Under the pieces are notes generated by a model. That model was given only the letters and a program-made list of their open reading frames with translations. It was not told the DNA's origin and ran no database searches. A stretch of DNA of 64,000 bases from Devosia nitrariae (GTDB lineage: Bacteria > Pseudomonadota > Alphaproteobacteria > Rhizobiales > Devosiaceae), in NCBI RefSeq assembly GCF_030160115.1, contig NZ_BSNS01000012.1:62001-126000 (forward strand). Direction: 5' to 3'. The translations under genes and the position numbers were made by a program. Each line of letters starts with the position of its first letter. Within the stretch, counting starts at the first letter, position 1. This document shows, piece after piece, positions 28,677-38,195 of this stretch.

Positions 28677-30205
28677 GCTGTCTTTCCTTCTCCACGCACG
28701 ATGGCGCGCATGATCTTCTCCTGGCTGGCTTCGTTCCCGGCGAGTTCGCCCACGATCCGGCCCTCGTTCATCACATAGATGCGGTCGCAGATGCCAAGGA
28801 GCTCGGGCATCTCCGAAGAGATGATCAGGATGCCCCTGCCCTCTCCGGCGAGCTTGTTGATGATGGTATAGATTTCGTACTTGGCTCCGACATCGATGCC
28901 GCGGGTCGGCTCATCGAGGATCAAGAGCTGCGGATCGGCGAACAGCCATTTGGAGAGCACGACCTTCTGCTGGTTGCCACCAGAGAGGTTCCCGGTGAGC
29001 TGATAGACGCTCGAAGAGCGGATGTTGGTGCGTGCCCGATAGTCGTTGGCAACCCTCAGTTCGGCCAGATCGTCGATCACCCCGCCGCGCGACACACCAA
29101 CGAGGTTGGCGATTGTGACGTTGTGCTTGATGTGGTCGATGAGGTTGAGGCCGTAGGTCTTGCGATCTTCGGTGACGTAGGCGATGCCGGCATCGACGGC
29201 TTTCTTGACACTCGATGTGTCCACAGGCTTGCCGTTCATGCGCACCTGGCCGGTGATGCCGTGCCCGTAGGTGCGCCCGAAGACGCTCATGGCCAGTTCC
29301 GTGCGCCCGGACCCCATAAGGCCGGCGATGCCGACGACCTCGCCCCTGCGCACGGCCAGGTCGACGCCCTTGATGACCTGGCGCTCGGTGTGGATCGGGT
29401 GGTGGACCACCCAGTTCTCGACCTCGAACAGTGTCTCGCCGATCTGCGGCGTGCGGCCAGGATAGCGGTCCTCGATCGACCGGCCGACCATGGAGGTGAT
29501 GATGCGGTCCTCGCCGATCTCTTCCCGGTTCATCGTCTCGATGGTCTTGCCGTCGCGCAGCACCGTGATGCGGTCGGCGACCTTGGAAACCTCGTTGAGC
29601 TTGTGCGAGATGAGGATCGAGGCGATGCCCTGCTTCTTGAAGGCGACCAGGAGGTCGAGAAGCGCGTTGCTGTCTTTTTCGGCCAGGCTCGCGGTCGGCT
29701 CGTCGAGAATGAGAAGCTTGACTTCCTTGGCGAGCGCCTTGGCGATCTCGACGAGCTGCTGCTTGCCGGTGCCGAGGTGCGTGACCAGCGTTTCGGGATC
29801 CTCGTTGAGCCCGACCATGTCGAGGAGCTTTCTGGCGCCCGAGCGGACCTCGTGCCAGTCGATGACACCGTTTCTTGCCCGCTCGTTGCCGAGGAAGATA
29901 TTCTCGGCAATGGAAAGCAGCGGCACCAGGGCGAGCTCCTGGTGGATGATGACGATGCCCACACGCTCGCTGTCGTGGATGCCGTGGAAGTGGCACTCAT
30001 GGCCCTCGAAGACCACATCGCCTTCGTAGCTGCCGTGCGGATAGACGCCGGAAAGGACCTTCATCAGCGTCGATTTGCCGGCCCCGTTCTCGCCGACAAT
30101 CGCGTGGATCTCGCCCTCGACGACGTCGAGATTGACGTCCTGCAGCGCCTTGACCCCGGGAAAGGTCTTGGTGATGCCGCGCATCTCCAGAATGGTTTTG
30201 TTCAT
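28673..30205 (-). CDS. gguA: Multiple monosaccharide ABC transporter ATP-binding protein
   Basis: 510 residues with two ABC domains in tandem, as in RbsA/XylG. Domain 1 has [32 protein letters not shown] and [11 protein letters not shown]. Domain 2 has a degenerate Walker A ([16 protein letters not shown]) and [16 protein letters not shown] with [16 protein letters not shown]. It energises sugar import by ChvE-GguB. ATG 30205 was chosen because [20 protein letters not shown] fits the family. An upstream start at 30238 adds 11 unmatched residues. Confidence 0.92.
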   Translation of the reverse strand: MNKTILEMRGITKTFPGVKALQDVNLDVVEGEIHAIVGENGAGKSTLMKVLSGVYPHGSYEGDVVFEGHECHFHGIHDSERVGIVIIHQELALVPLLSIAENIFLGNERARNGVIDWHEVRSGARKLLDMVGLNEDPETLVTHLGTGKQQLVEIAKALAKEVKLLILDEPTASLAEKDSNALLDLLVAFKKQGIASILISHKLNEVSKVADRITVLRDGKTIETMNREEIGEDRIITSMVGRSIEDRYPGRTPQIGETLFEVENWVVHHPIHTERQVIKGVDLAVRRGEVVGIAGLMGSGRTELAMSVFGRTYGHGITGQVRMNGKPVDTSSVKKAVDAGIAYVTEDRKTYGLNLIDHIKHNVTIANLVGVSRGGVIDDLAELRVANDYRARTNIRSSSVYQLTGNLSGGNQQKVVLSKWLFADPQLLILDEPTRGIDVGAKYEIYTIINKLAGEGRGILIISSEMPELLGICDRIYVMNEGRIVGELAGNEASQEKIMRAIVRGEGKTA

Positions 30206-30281
30206 GCTCTGCCCGTTGGAAGCGAGCCGATCCTGCATCCCACGCCGTAGCGCAGGACACAGGATCGGCAGATAGGCGGAA

Positions 30282-30309
30282 GAGGGCTTCGCCTTGCGGC
30301 AAAGCCCTC
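30282..30309 (-). other. Stem-loop 3' of chvE
   Basis: GAGGGCTT and AAGCCCTC form an 8-bp stem between chvE and gguA, with a 12-base loop that can pair further. There is no T run. It is in the same position relative to the binding-protein gene as the hairpins after thuE, smoE and the amino-acid binding protein. Confidence 0.6.
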
Positions 30310-30322
30310 TCGATGCGGCTTA

Positions 30323-31393
30323 CTACAGGTCTTCGGCCTTGATGTAGCCGGTCGCGATCACCCGCTCCTCGTAGTTAGAAGCGTCGACCTCATAGGGGGT
30401 CAGCAGGATCGAGGGAACGACCTTGACACCATTGTCGTAGGTGGTGGTGTCGAGCCCGGCGACTTCGCTGCCGCTGAGGACTGTGTCGAGGAGCTGCGCG
30501 GTATACTGGGCAAGCTCACGGGTGTCCTTGAACACGGTCGAGTACTGCTCGCCGGCGATGATCGCCTTGACCGAGGGCACCTCGGCATCCTGGCCGGTCA
30601 CGACTGGCCAGGGCTGGTCGGCCGAGCCGTAGCCAACGCCGCGCAGCGACGAGATGATGCCGCGCGACAGCCCGTCATACGGTGAAAGCACGCCGTCGAC
30701 GCGGCTGCCGTCCGAGTAGTGGGCCGACAGCAGATTGTCCATGCGGGCCTGGGCGACCGCGCCGTCCCAACGCAACGTCCCGACGGTCTCCATACCCGCC
30801 TGGCCGGATTTGACCACGAGTACACCCTCGTCGATCAGCGGCTGCAGCACGCTCATGGCGCCGTCGTAGAAGAAGAAGGCATTGTTGTCGTCGGGCGAAC
30901 CGCCGAAGAGCTCGATGTTCCACGGACCTTTTTCCTCGGGGTAGCCGAGGCCCTTGAGGAGCGAGGACGCCTGCAGCACGCCGACCTGGAAGTTGTCGAA
31001 CGTGGTGTAGTAGTCGACGTTCGGGCTCTCGCGGATCAGCCGGTCATAGGCGACGACGATGATGCCGGCATCGGCCGCCTGCTGCAGCACCGCCGACAGC
31101 GTGGTGCCGTCGATCGAGGCGACGACCAGCGCCCTGACCCCGGTGGTGACCATGTTCTCGATCTGGGCGAGCTGGTTGGGGATGTCGTCCTCGGCGTACT
31201 GCAGCGTGGTGCCGTAGCCCATGCCCTCGAGGGCGGCCTTCAGTTCGTTGCCGTCGCTGATCCAGCGAAGCGACGACTGCGTCGGCATGGCGATACCGAC
31301 GGTGCCCTTGTCCTGGGCATAGGCACCAGCAGTAGCGCCCAGCGCCATGGCGCTGACGGCGACGGCCGCTGCGATTGATTTGATGAAGCTCAC
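30323..31393 (-). CDS. chvE: Multiple monosaccharide ABC transporter substrate-binding protein
   Basis: 356 residues with a Sec signal ([20 protein letters not shown] ending AYA). It is a cluster-B2 sugar binding protein with [20 protein letters not shown] at the sugar-contact N-terminus and [19 protein letters not shown], both hallmarks of ChvE/MmsA-type proteins. It binds xylose, arabinose, glucose or galactose in the periplasm, and in Agrobacterium also signals to VirA. GTG 31393 was chosen as start because GGGAG precedes it at 7 bases and the signal peptide begins there. First gene of the chvE-gguA-gguB operon. Confidence 0.9.
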   Translation of the reverse strand: MSFIKSIAAAVAVSAMALGATAGAYAQDKGTVGIAMPTQSSLRWISDGNELKAALEGMGYGTTLQYAEDDIPNQLAQIENMVTTGVRALVVASIDGTTLSAVLQQAADAGIIVVAYDRLIRESPNVDYYTTFDNFQVGVLQASSLLKGLGYPEEKGPWNIELFGGSPDDNNAFFFYDGAMSVLQPLIDEGVLVVKSGQAGMETVGTLRWDGAVAQARMDNLLSAHYSDGSRVDGVLSPYDGLSRGIISSLRGVGYGSADQPWPVVTGQDAEVPSVKAIIAGEQYSTVFKDTRELAQYTAQLLDTVLSGSEVAGLDTTTYDNGVKVVPSILLTPYEVDASNYEERVIATGYIKAEDL

Positions 31394-31797
31394 GTCTCGA
31401 CTCCCTTTGTCGTTTTTGACTGCGTGGCGAGGCGCCTGCGCGAGGATCACGAGAAGAGAGCGATGGCCGCGCATACGCGTACGCAGCCGATCGGGAACGT
31501 CCGAATCGGCAGCTTGCTGCGCGGCGTGTCGTCGTCCTCCCAAGACGGCGTCTGCCGCCCGGAACCCCTCCAAGCCCACGAGCGCGACGCTAGTCCAGTC
31601 AGATAGGCAAGTAAAGCGATCACGCGCGTCCTCACTCTATTTTTTTCAAGCCTCGAAACCCAGAGACCGCCGGAAACAGGCCCATTGCATAGCTGCGAGT
31701 TCACGCCTATCGTCCCCTGACGAGGAGAGCCGACGCGCAGAATGCGCGCGAGAATCACAAAAAAAGCGAAAGATATCAGATACGTTGGGAGGGTGTC
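31394..31797. promoter_or_regulatory. Divergent control region chvE / gntR
   Basis: About 400 bases with no gene. It must hold the promoters of both the leftward chvE operon and the rightward GntR gene. I could not settle a convincing -35/-10 pair. A weak one for chvE (TTTACT, 17 bases, TAGCGT) lies at about 31590-31618. No clear operator palindrome was identified. Confidence 0.35.
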
Positions 31798-32613
31798 CTG
31801 GCTCGATCCGATCCGGACAAGACTGAGGCCGCAAGCGCCGCAAGCGCGGTCGCCAGTGACCTAGCGCACTTCATTCTGACAGCCATGGTCCCGGGCACGC
31901 ACCTGCCGAGCGAAGCTGAGCTCGCCAGCCGGTATGCCGTCAGCCGCCTGACTGTACGCGAGGCGGTCAAGCTTCTCGAGGGGCGCGGACTTGTCGAGAT
32001 CGCCCGCGGTCGCAAGGCGACGGTGCGCGAGCCCGACGGCTCCGCCTTCACCGATTTTCTCGCTGCCATCATCCACAACGATGCCAAGGGCGTGTTCGAC
32101 CTTGTCGAGGTGCGCCTGTCACTCGAGGTGCAGTCGGCAACGCTCGCCGCCAAGCGGGCCAACCGGGCCGGCCTCGCAGCAATCGAAGGCGCGCTTGCCG
32201 AGATGCGCGCGGCCGCGCAGCGGGCGGTCGCCGGCGAGGATCGGGATGCCTGCGAGCGCGACTTCAACCTCGCCGACGTCGGCTTCCACGAAGCGATAGC
32301 GCTCTCCAGCGGCAACCGTATCCTCAGCTATCTGTTCGAGGCTATGGCCGGTCCACTGGCGGAAGGTTTCTTCATCAGCCGGCGCGGCAGCCTTGCCCGC
32401 GGGCAGACCCTCGACGATACCATCGATGCGCACCAGCGCGTGCTCGACGCCATCAGGCAGGGCAACGGGCGCCTGGCGGGCGATGCCATGCGCAACCATC
32501 TGAAGGACACCATGCGCGACATCCGCGTGGCGGTAAGCGAACTCGGCGGTAATCTGCCGCCCGCATCGGCCGGACCGAAATCGCTTGCAGCGGCAAGGCG
32601 CATCGCCGAATAA
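31798..32613 (+). CDS. GntR family transcriptional regulator (FadR type), probable CTG start
   Basis: 271 residues. The winged helix has LPSEAELASRYAVSRLTVRE and LEGRGLVEIARGRKATVREP, and a C-terminal FCD all-helical ligand domain follows (~100-240) with the Asp/His metal-site residues. ATG 31885 would cut off the first helix of the DNA-binding domain (DLAHFILTAMVPGTH). Upstream in this frame, back to the stop at 31690, there is no ATG, GTG or TTG. A CTG at 31798 has TGGGAGGG five bases before it and gives MARSDPDKTEAASAA, so CTG is the likely start. Divergent from chvE-gguAB, it likely controls sugar import. Confidence 0.75.
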   Translation: MARSDPDKTEAASAASAVASDLAHFILTAMVPGTHLPSEAELASRYAVSRLTVREAVKLLEGRGLVEIARGRKATVREPDGSAFTDFLAAIIHNDAKGVFDLVEVRLSLEVQSATLAAKRANRAGLAAIEGALAEMRAAAQRAVAGEDRDACERDFNLADVGFHEAIALSSGNRILSYLFEAMAGPLAEGFFISRRGSLARGQTLDDTIDAHQRVLDAIRQGNGRLAGDAMRNHLKDTMRDIRVAVSELGGNLPPASAGPKSLAAARRIAE

Positions 32614-32680
32614 TCCGCCCCCGAACCGGACCGACCGCAACAGCGGCGATCCCGCCGCCTCCACGCTCCAGGGAGCTCCG

Positions 32681-33637
32681 ATGTCCGCCCGCAACGACAA
32701 CAGCGCCAGCCGGCTCGACGATGCCGCCCGCGCCGGGTGGCTCTATTACGTGGCCGGCAACACCCAGGAGGAGATCGCGGCCAAGCTCGGCATCTCGCGC
32801 CAGTCGGCGCAGCGCCTCGTCTCGCTTTCTGTGAGCGAGGGGCTGATCAAGGTGCGCCTCGATCACCCGATCGGACGCTGCATGGATCTTGCCGCGCGAT
32901 TGAAGTCCCGCTTCGCCCTCGACCTCGCCGAGGTGGTACCGAGCGATCCGGCCAATCCATCGACGACGCTTGGCGTTGCCGAGGCCGCCGCCGCCGAGAT
33001 CGAGAAATGGCTGAAGTCGGCCGAGCCGATCGTCATGGCCATCGGCACCGGGCGCACTTTGAAGGCGGCCATCGAACAACTCACACCCATGGAATGCCCA
33101 CACCACAAGGTCGTGGCGCTGACCGGCAGCATCGCTCCGGACGGCTCGGCCGCCTTCTACAACGTCATTTTCAACGTCGCCGACACGGTCAAAGCCAGGA
33201 GCTTTCCCATGCCGCTCCCGGTCATCGCCTCGTCTACGCGCGAGCGTGAACTTTTGCATGGTCAGCCGATGATCCGCGAAACGCTTGCCCTCTCGGCCGA
33301 GGCGGACGTGAGCTTCGTCGGCCTTGGCGATCTCGGCCCTCAGGCGCCGCTCTTCCTCGATGGCTTCATCAACGAGGCCGAACTCAAAGCGCTGCAGAAG
33401 GCAGGCGCCGTCGGTGAAATCTGCGGATGGGCTTTCGATGACGACGGCCGCCTCATCGAGGGGCTGACCAACGACCGCGTCGCCAGTGCGCCATTGCCTT
33501 CGCGTGAGGGTTCACTTGTCGTGGCAATTGCCGTCGGCGAACAGAAATTGCCCGGCATCCGCGCAGCTCTTAATCGACGCCTCGTCAACGGCCTCATCAC
33601 CAATGAGTCGACGGCGGGAGCGCTGCTTCTGGACTAG
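32681..33637 (+). CDS. SorC/DeoR-type sugar-binding transcriptional regulator
   Basis: 318 residues. The N-terminal helix-turn-helix reads GNTQEEIAAKLGISRQSAQR, followed by the SorC-type effector-binding domain that binds sugar phosphates (IGTGRTLKAAIEQL; FVGLGDLG; LTNDRV; ITNESTAGALL). Similar regulators (SmoC-like) sit directly before smo polyol operons in rhizobia, as here. ATG 32681 has GGGAGC upstream. An earlier in-frame start adds Pro-rich sequence without homology. It probably senses a phosphorylated polyol or sugar made by the downstream enzymes. Confidence 0.88.
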   Translation: MSARNDNSASRLDDAARAGWLYYVAGNTQEEIAAKLGISRQSAQRLVSLSVSEGLIKVRLDHPIGRCMDLAARLKSRFALDLAEVVPSDPANPSTTLGVAEAAAAEIEKWLKSAEPIVMAIGTGRTLKAAIEQLTPMECPHHKVVALTGSIAPDGSAAFYNVIFNVADTVKARSFPMPLPVIASSTRERELLHGQPMIRETLALSAEADVSFVGLGDLGPQAPLFLDGFINEAELKALQKAGAVGEICGWAFDDDGRLIEGLTNDRVASAPLPSREGSLVVAIAVGEQKLPGIRAALNRRLVNGLITNESTAGALLLD

Positions 33638-33752
33638 AACCTACACATTATCAGTGCACTGCGATAAACGTCAGGGACAATCACCTGGTGCGGCTACGAT
33701 CGCTCGCGCACTTGCTCTGCGCCATGACCAGCGGATCGCTCTGCATCCAGGC

Positions 33753-33781
33753 TTGACATTTTGCGGCGCCCAAGTGAGTAT
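33753..33781 (+). promoter_or_regulatory. Promoter of the polyol operon
   Basis: A perfect -35 TTGACA (33753-33758) is followed after 17 bases by GAGTAT (33776-33781), with transcription predicted to begin near 33788. It lies about 50 bases upstream of the binding-protein gene. Confidence 0.5.
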
Positions 33782-33790
33782 TTGCCCATT

Positions 33791-33818
33791 GTCGAAGCAA
33801 ATGCTCGCTTTGATCGAC
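33791..33818 (+). promoter_or_regulatory. Operator-like palindrome before smoE
   Basis: GTCGAAGCAAA and TTTGATCGAC form an imperfect inverted repeat around a 7-base spacer. It sits between the predicted start of transcription and the GGGAGG ribosome-binding site. Binding by the SorC-type regulator encoded just upstream is inferred. Confidence 0.45.
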
Positions 33819-33830
33819 GGGAGGACATCA

Positions 33831-35141
33831 ATGAAACTCACACCCCTTTTCGTGGGCGCCCTTACCCTTGCGCTCGCCGGTACGGCCTCGGCCCAGACCA
33901 TCACCATCGCAACCGTCAATAACGGCGACATGATCCGCATGCAGGGTCTATCGGACCGGTTCACCGAGGAAACCGGCATCGAGCTCAACTGGGTGGTTCT
34001 CGAGGAAAACACGCTCCGCCAGAACGTGACCACCGACATCGCCACCAATGGTGGCCAGTACGACGTCATGACCATCGGCACCTATGAAGTGCCGATCTGG
34101 GCGCGCCAGGAATGGCTGGTGCCGCTCGACGCGCTCGGCGACGACCCCGAATACGATGTCGACGACCTGCTGCCGCCCATCCGCGACGGGCTATCCGTCG
34201 ACGGCACGCTCTATGCGGCCCCGTTCTACGGCGAGAGCTCGTTCATCATGTATCGCACCGACTTGATGGAGAGCGCCGGGCTTGAAATGCCCGAAGCTCC
34301 GACCTGGGACTTCATCGCCGAGGCCGCCCGTGCCATGACCGACCGGGACAACGACATCAACGGCATCTGCCTGCGCGGCAAGGCCGGCTGGGGCGAGAAC
34401 ATGGCATTCCTGACTGCCATGTCCAACTCCTTCGGCGCCCGCTGGTTCGACGAGAACTGGCAGCCGCAGTTCGACCAGCCCGAATGGAAGGAAACGCTCG
34501 ACTTCTACATCTCGCTGATGAACGACGCCGGCCCCTCGGGCGCCTCCTCCAACGGTTTCAACGAGAACCTGACGCTCTTCCAGCAGGGCAAGTGCGGCAT
34601 GTGGATCGATGCCACCGTTGCCGCCTCGTTCGTGACCAACCCCGATGACTCGACCGTCGCCGATCAGGTCGGTTTCGCCCTCGCCCCCGATAACGGGCTT
34701 GGCAAGCGTGCCAACTGGCTCTGGGCCTGGTCGCTGGCGATCCCGACCGGCAGCCAGCAACACGAGGCGGCTGCTCAGTTCATCAACTGGGCGACGAGCA
34801 AGGCCTATCTCGAACTGGTCGCCGCCGAGGAGGGTTGGGCCAACGTGCCGCCGGGCACGCGCACCTCGCTCTACGAAAACCCGGAATACCAGGATGCCGC
34901 GCCCTTCGCGCAGATGACGCTCGACTCGATCAACGCCGCCGATCCGAACAATCCGACGGTCGACCCGGTGCCATATGTGGGTGTGCAGTTCGTCGCCATC
35001 CCCGAATTCCAGGGGATCGGTACCAATGTCGGTCAGCTCTTCTCGGCAGTGCTCGCCGGGCAGATGTCGGTCGATGACGCATTGGCTCAGGCGCAGGCGG
35101 CAACGCTGCGCGACATGACGCGGGCCGGATACGTCAAGTAG
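33831..35141 (+). CDS. smoE: Polyol (sorbitol/mannitol) ABC transporter substrate-binding protein
   Basis: 436 residues with a Sec signal (MKLTPLFVGALTLALAGTASA). It is a cluster-D-type sugar/polyol binding protein. The blocks ITIATVNNGDMIRMQGLSD, TIGTYEVPIWARQEWLVPL and CLRGKAGWGENMAFLTAM are those of SmoE of rhizobia and Rhodobacter. It captures hexitols or pentitols in the periplasm. GGGAGGAC lies 5 bases before ATG 33831. First gene of a seven-gene operon. A stem-loop follows. Confidence 0.9.
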   Translation: MKLTPLFVGALTLALAGTASAQTITIATVNNGDMIRMQGLSDRFTEETGIELNWVVLEENTLRQNVTTDIATNGGQYDVMTIGTYEVPIWARQEWLVPLDALGDDPEYDVDDLLPPIRDGLSVDGTLYAAPFYGESSFIMYRTDLMESAGLEMPEAPTWDFIAEAARAMTDRDNDINGICLRGKAGWGENMAFLTAMSNSFGARWFDENWQPQFDQPEWKETLDFYISLMNDAGPSGASSNGFNENLTLFQQGKCGMWIDATVAASFVTNPDDSTVADQVGFALAPDNGLGKRANWLWAWSLAIPTGSQQHEAAAQFINWATSKAYLELVAAEEGWANVPPGTRTSLYENPEYQDAAPFAQMTLDSINAADPNNPTVDPVPYVGVQFVAIPEFQGIGTNVGQLFSAVLAGQMSVDDALAQAQAATLRDMTRAGYVK

Positions 35142-35143
35142 AG

Positions 35144-35170
35144 CTCCTCCCGAGACGAGGGTGGGAGGAG
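35144..35170 (+). other. Stem-loop 3' of smoE
   Basis: CTCCTCCC and GGGAGGAG form an 8-bp stem starting 3 bases after the smoE stop, with an 11-base loop and no T run. As with the other binding-protein genes, it probably stabilises the smoE part of the message. Confidence 0.65.
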
Positions 35171-35296
35171 GTCCGCTGCTCCCCCCACCCTTCCTGATCT
35201 TCGTAAGAGTGCGGCACGAACGCAAGACTACTGCGGACTGGCCGCTTTCACGGACGCTACAAAGGCGCCGTGCCAACCGATCGACGGGAGGACGAA

Positions 35297-36169
35297 ATGG
35301 CGACACGGCAGACCCGGGCTCTGGCCCGCACCATGATGGCTCCCGCCGTCATCGTGCTCCTCATCTGGATGGCCGTGCCGCTGGCGATGACCCTGTGGTT
35401 CTCGTTCCAGAACTATTCGCTGATCAACCCGATGATGACCGGCTTTGCCGGCTGGGCCAACTACACCTACGTCATCGGCGACCCGTCCTTCACCCAGGCT
35501 CTTGTCAATACGCTGCTGCTGGTGGGCGGCGTGCTCGTCATCACCATAGTCGGCGGGACCTTCATTGCCCTGCTGCTCGACCAGCCGGTTTGGGGCCAGG
35601 GGATTCTGCGCATCCTGGTCATCTCGCCCTTCTTCGTCATGCCGCCGGTCGCCGCGCTCATTTGGAAGAACGGCTTCATGCACCCCGGCTACGGCATGCT
35701 CGGGCACCTGGCGCGCTGGCTCGGCCTGCCGCCGGTCGACTGGTTTGCCCAGTACCCGCTGTTCTCGATCATCATTATAGTTGCCTGGCAGTGGCTGCCA
35801 TTTGCAACGCTCATTCTGCTGACTGCGCTGCAGTCGCTGTCCGAAGAGCAGCGTGAGGCAGCCGAGATGGACGGCGCCAATGCCGCCAACCGTTTCCGCT
35901 ACATCATCCTGCCGCACCTGGCGCGCGCCATCACCATCGTCATCCTCATCCAGACGATCTTCCTTCTCGGCATCTTCGCCGAGATCCGCGTCACCACCGG
36001 CGGCGGGCCGGGCTATGCCTCGACCAACATCGCCTATCTCGTCTTCCGCACCGGCATTCTCTCCAACGACATCGGCGCCGGCTCTGCCGGAGGCGTCGTC
36101 GCCGTCATCATCGCCAACATCGTCGCCATCTTCCTGATGCGTGCGGTGGGGAGGAATTTGGATGCTTGA
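35297..36169 (+). CDS. smoF: Polyol ABC transporter permease (SmoF-like)
   Basis: 290 residues with six hydrophobic helices of the MalF-like type. The EAA coupling loop is EAAEMDGANAANRFRYIILP. ATG 35297 follows GGGAGGACGAA. An upstream start at 35270 adds nine residues without support. It pairs with the permease at 36336, and the two are separated by a 166-base repeat-containing gap, which is unusual inside such an operon. Confidence 0.88.
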   Translation: MATRQTRALARTMMAPAVIVLLIWMAVPLAMTLWFSFQNYSLINPMMTGFAGWANYTYVIGDPSFTQALVNTLLLVGGVLVITIVGGTFIALLLDQPVWGQGILRILVISPFFVMPPVAALIWKNGFMHPGYGMLGHLARWLGLPPVDWFAQYPLFSIIIIVAWQWLPFATLILLTALQSLSEEQREAAEMDGANAANRFRYIILPHLARAITIVILIQTIFLLGIFAEIRVTTGGGPGYASTNIAYLVFRTGILSNDIGAGSAGGVVAVIIANIVAIFLMRAVGRNLDA

Positions 36170-36184
36170 CCTGGCGATAGTGCA

Positions 36185-36302
36185 CACCCCCCTCCCATCC
36201 TCCCCCACAAGGGGGGAGGTGTGGCCCGGTGTTTGGGGCTGGATTGTGCAACGAGCACGATGCGGCACCTCCCCCCTCGTGGGGGAGGATGGGAGGGGGG
36301 TG
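36185..36302. repeat. Long inverted repeat between the two polyol permease genes
   Basis: Two copies of the GC-rich element face each other: CACCCCCCTCCCATCCTCC with CCCACAAGGGGGGAGGTG on the left (36185-36221), and CACCTCCCCCCTCGTGGGG with GAGGATGGGAGGGGGGTG on the right (36266-36302). The whole can fold into one long hairpin in mRNA. The right arm runs into CTACAACCG, the same tail seen before sseA. No gene in the gap. Confidence 0.8.
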
Positions 36303-36335
36303 ACCGCCCCTACAACCGAGGCAAGGAGCTGAACC

Positions 36336-37166
36336 ATGGCCCGCAACGTCTCGACGCAATCCAGAATCGGCTTCACCATCGGCGCCTGGCTCGTCGCGCT
36401 CCTGATTTTCGCGCCGATCCTCTGGACCGCGCTCACCGCCTTCAAGACCGAGGCCGAAGCCATCGCCTCACCGCCGACCTTCCTGCCGCGGACTTTCACT
36501 CTCGACAATTTTGAGGCCGTGCAGGATCGCTCGGATTACATCAAGCACGCGATCAACTCGATCATCGTCTCGGTCGGCTCGACCCTGATCGGCCTTGCCA
36601 TCGCCATTCCCGCCGCCTGGTCCATGGCCTTCGCTCCGAGCAAGCGCACCAAGGACATCCTGATGTGGATGCTCTCGACCAAGATGATGCCGGCCGTCGG
36701 CGTGTTGATCCCGATCTATCTCATCTTCCGGGACCTGCGGCTGCTCGACACCGTGCATGGGTTGACCGTCATCATGACGCTGATCAACCTGCCGATTATC
36801 GTTTGGATGCTCTACACCTATTTCAAGGAGATCCCGGTCGACATCCTCGAGGCGGCGCGCATGGACGGGGCCGAACTCTGGAACGAGATCGTCTATGTGC
36901 TGGTGCCGATGGCGGTGCCCGGTATCGCTTCGACGCTTCTTCTCAATGTCATCCTTGCCTGGAACGAGGCCTTCTGGACCATCACCCTGACCTCTGGACG
37001 GGCCGGCACGCTCACCGCTTTCATCTCGTCGTTCTCGAGCCCGCAAGGCCTGTTCCTCGCCAAGCTGTCGGCGGCTTCGCTCCTCGCCATCGCCCCGATC
37101 CTGCTGCTCGGCTGGTTCAGCCAGAGGCAGCTCGTGCGTGGCCTCACCTTCGGCGCCGTGAAATAG
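36336..37166 (+). CDS. smoG: Polyol ABC transporter permease (SmoG-like)
   Basis: 276 residues with six hydrophobic helices of the MalG type. The EAA loop is LEAARMDGAELWNEIVYVLVP. LTSGRAGTLTAFISSFSSPQ near residue 217 is typical of the polyol permeases. CAAGGAGC precedes the ATG. Forms the second half of the channel with SmoF. Confidence 0.88.
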   Translation: MARNVSTQSRIGFTIGAWLVALLIFAPILWTALTAFKTEAEAIASPPTFLPRTFTLDNFEAVQDRSDYIKHAINSIIVSVGSTLIGLAIAIPAAWSMAFAPSKRTKDILMWMLSTKMMPAVGVLIPIYLIFRDLRLLDTVHGLTVIMTLINLPIIVWMLYTYFKEIPVDILEAARMDGAELWNEIVYVLVPMAVPGIASTLLLNVILAWNEAFWTITLTSGRAGTLTAFISSFSSPQGLFLAKLSAASLLAIAPILLLGWFSQRQLVRGLTFGAVK

Positions 37167-37178
37167 AAGGACAAAGAA

Positions 37179-38183
<1,005 letters not shown>

Positions 38184-38195
38184 AGGACTTGACCA

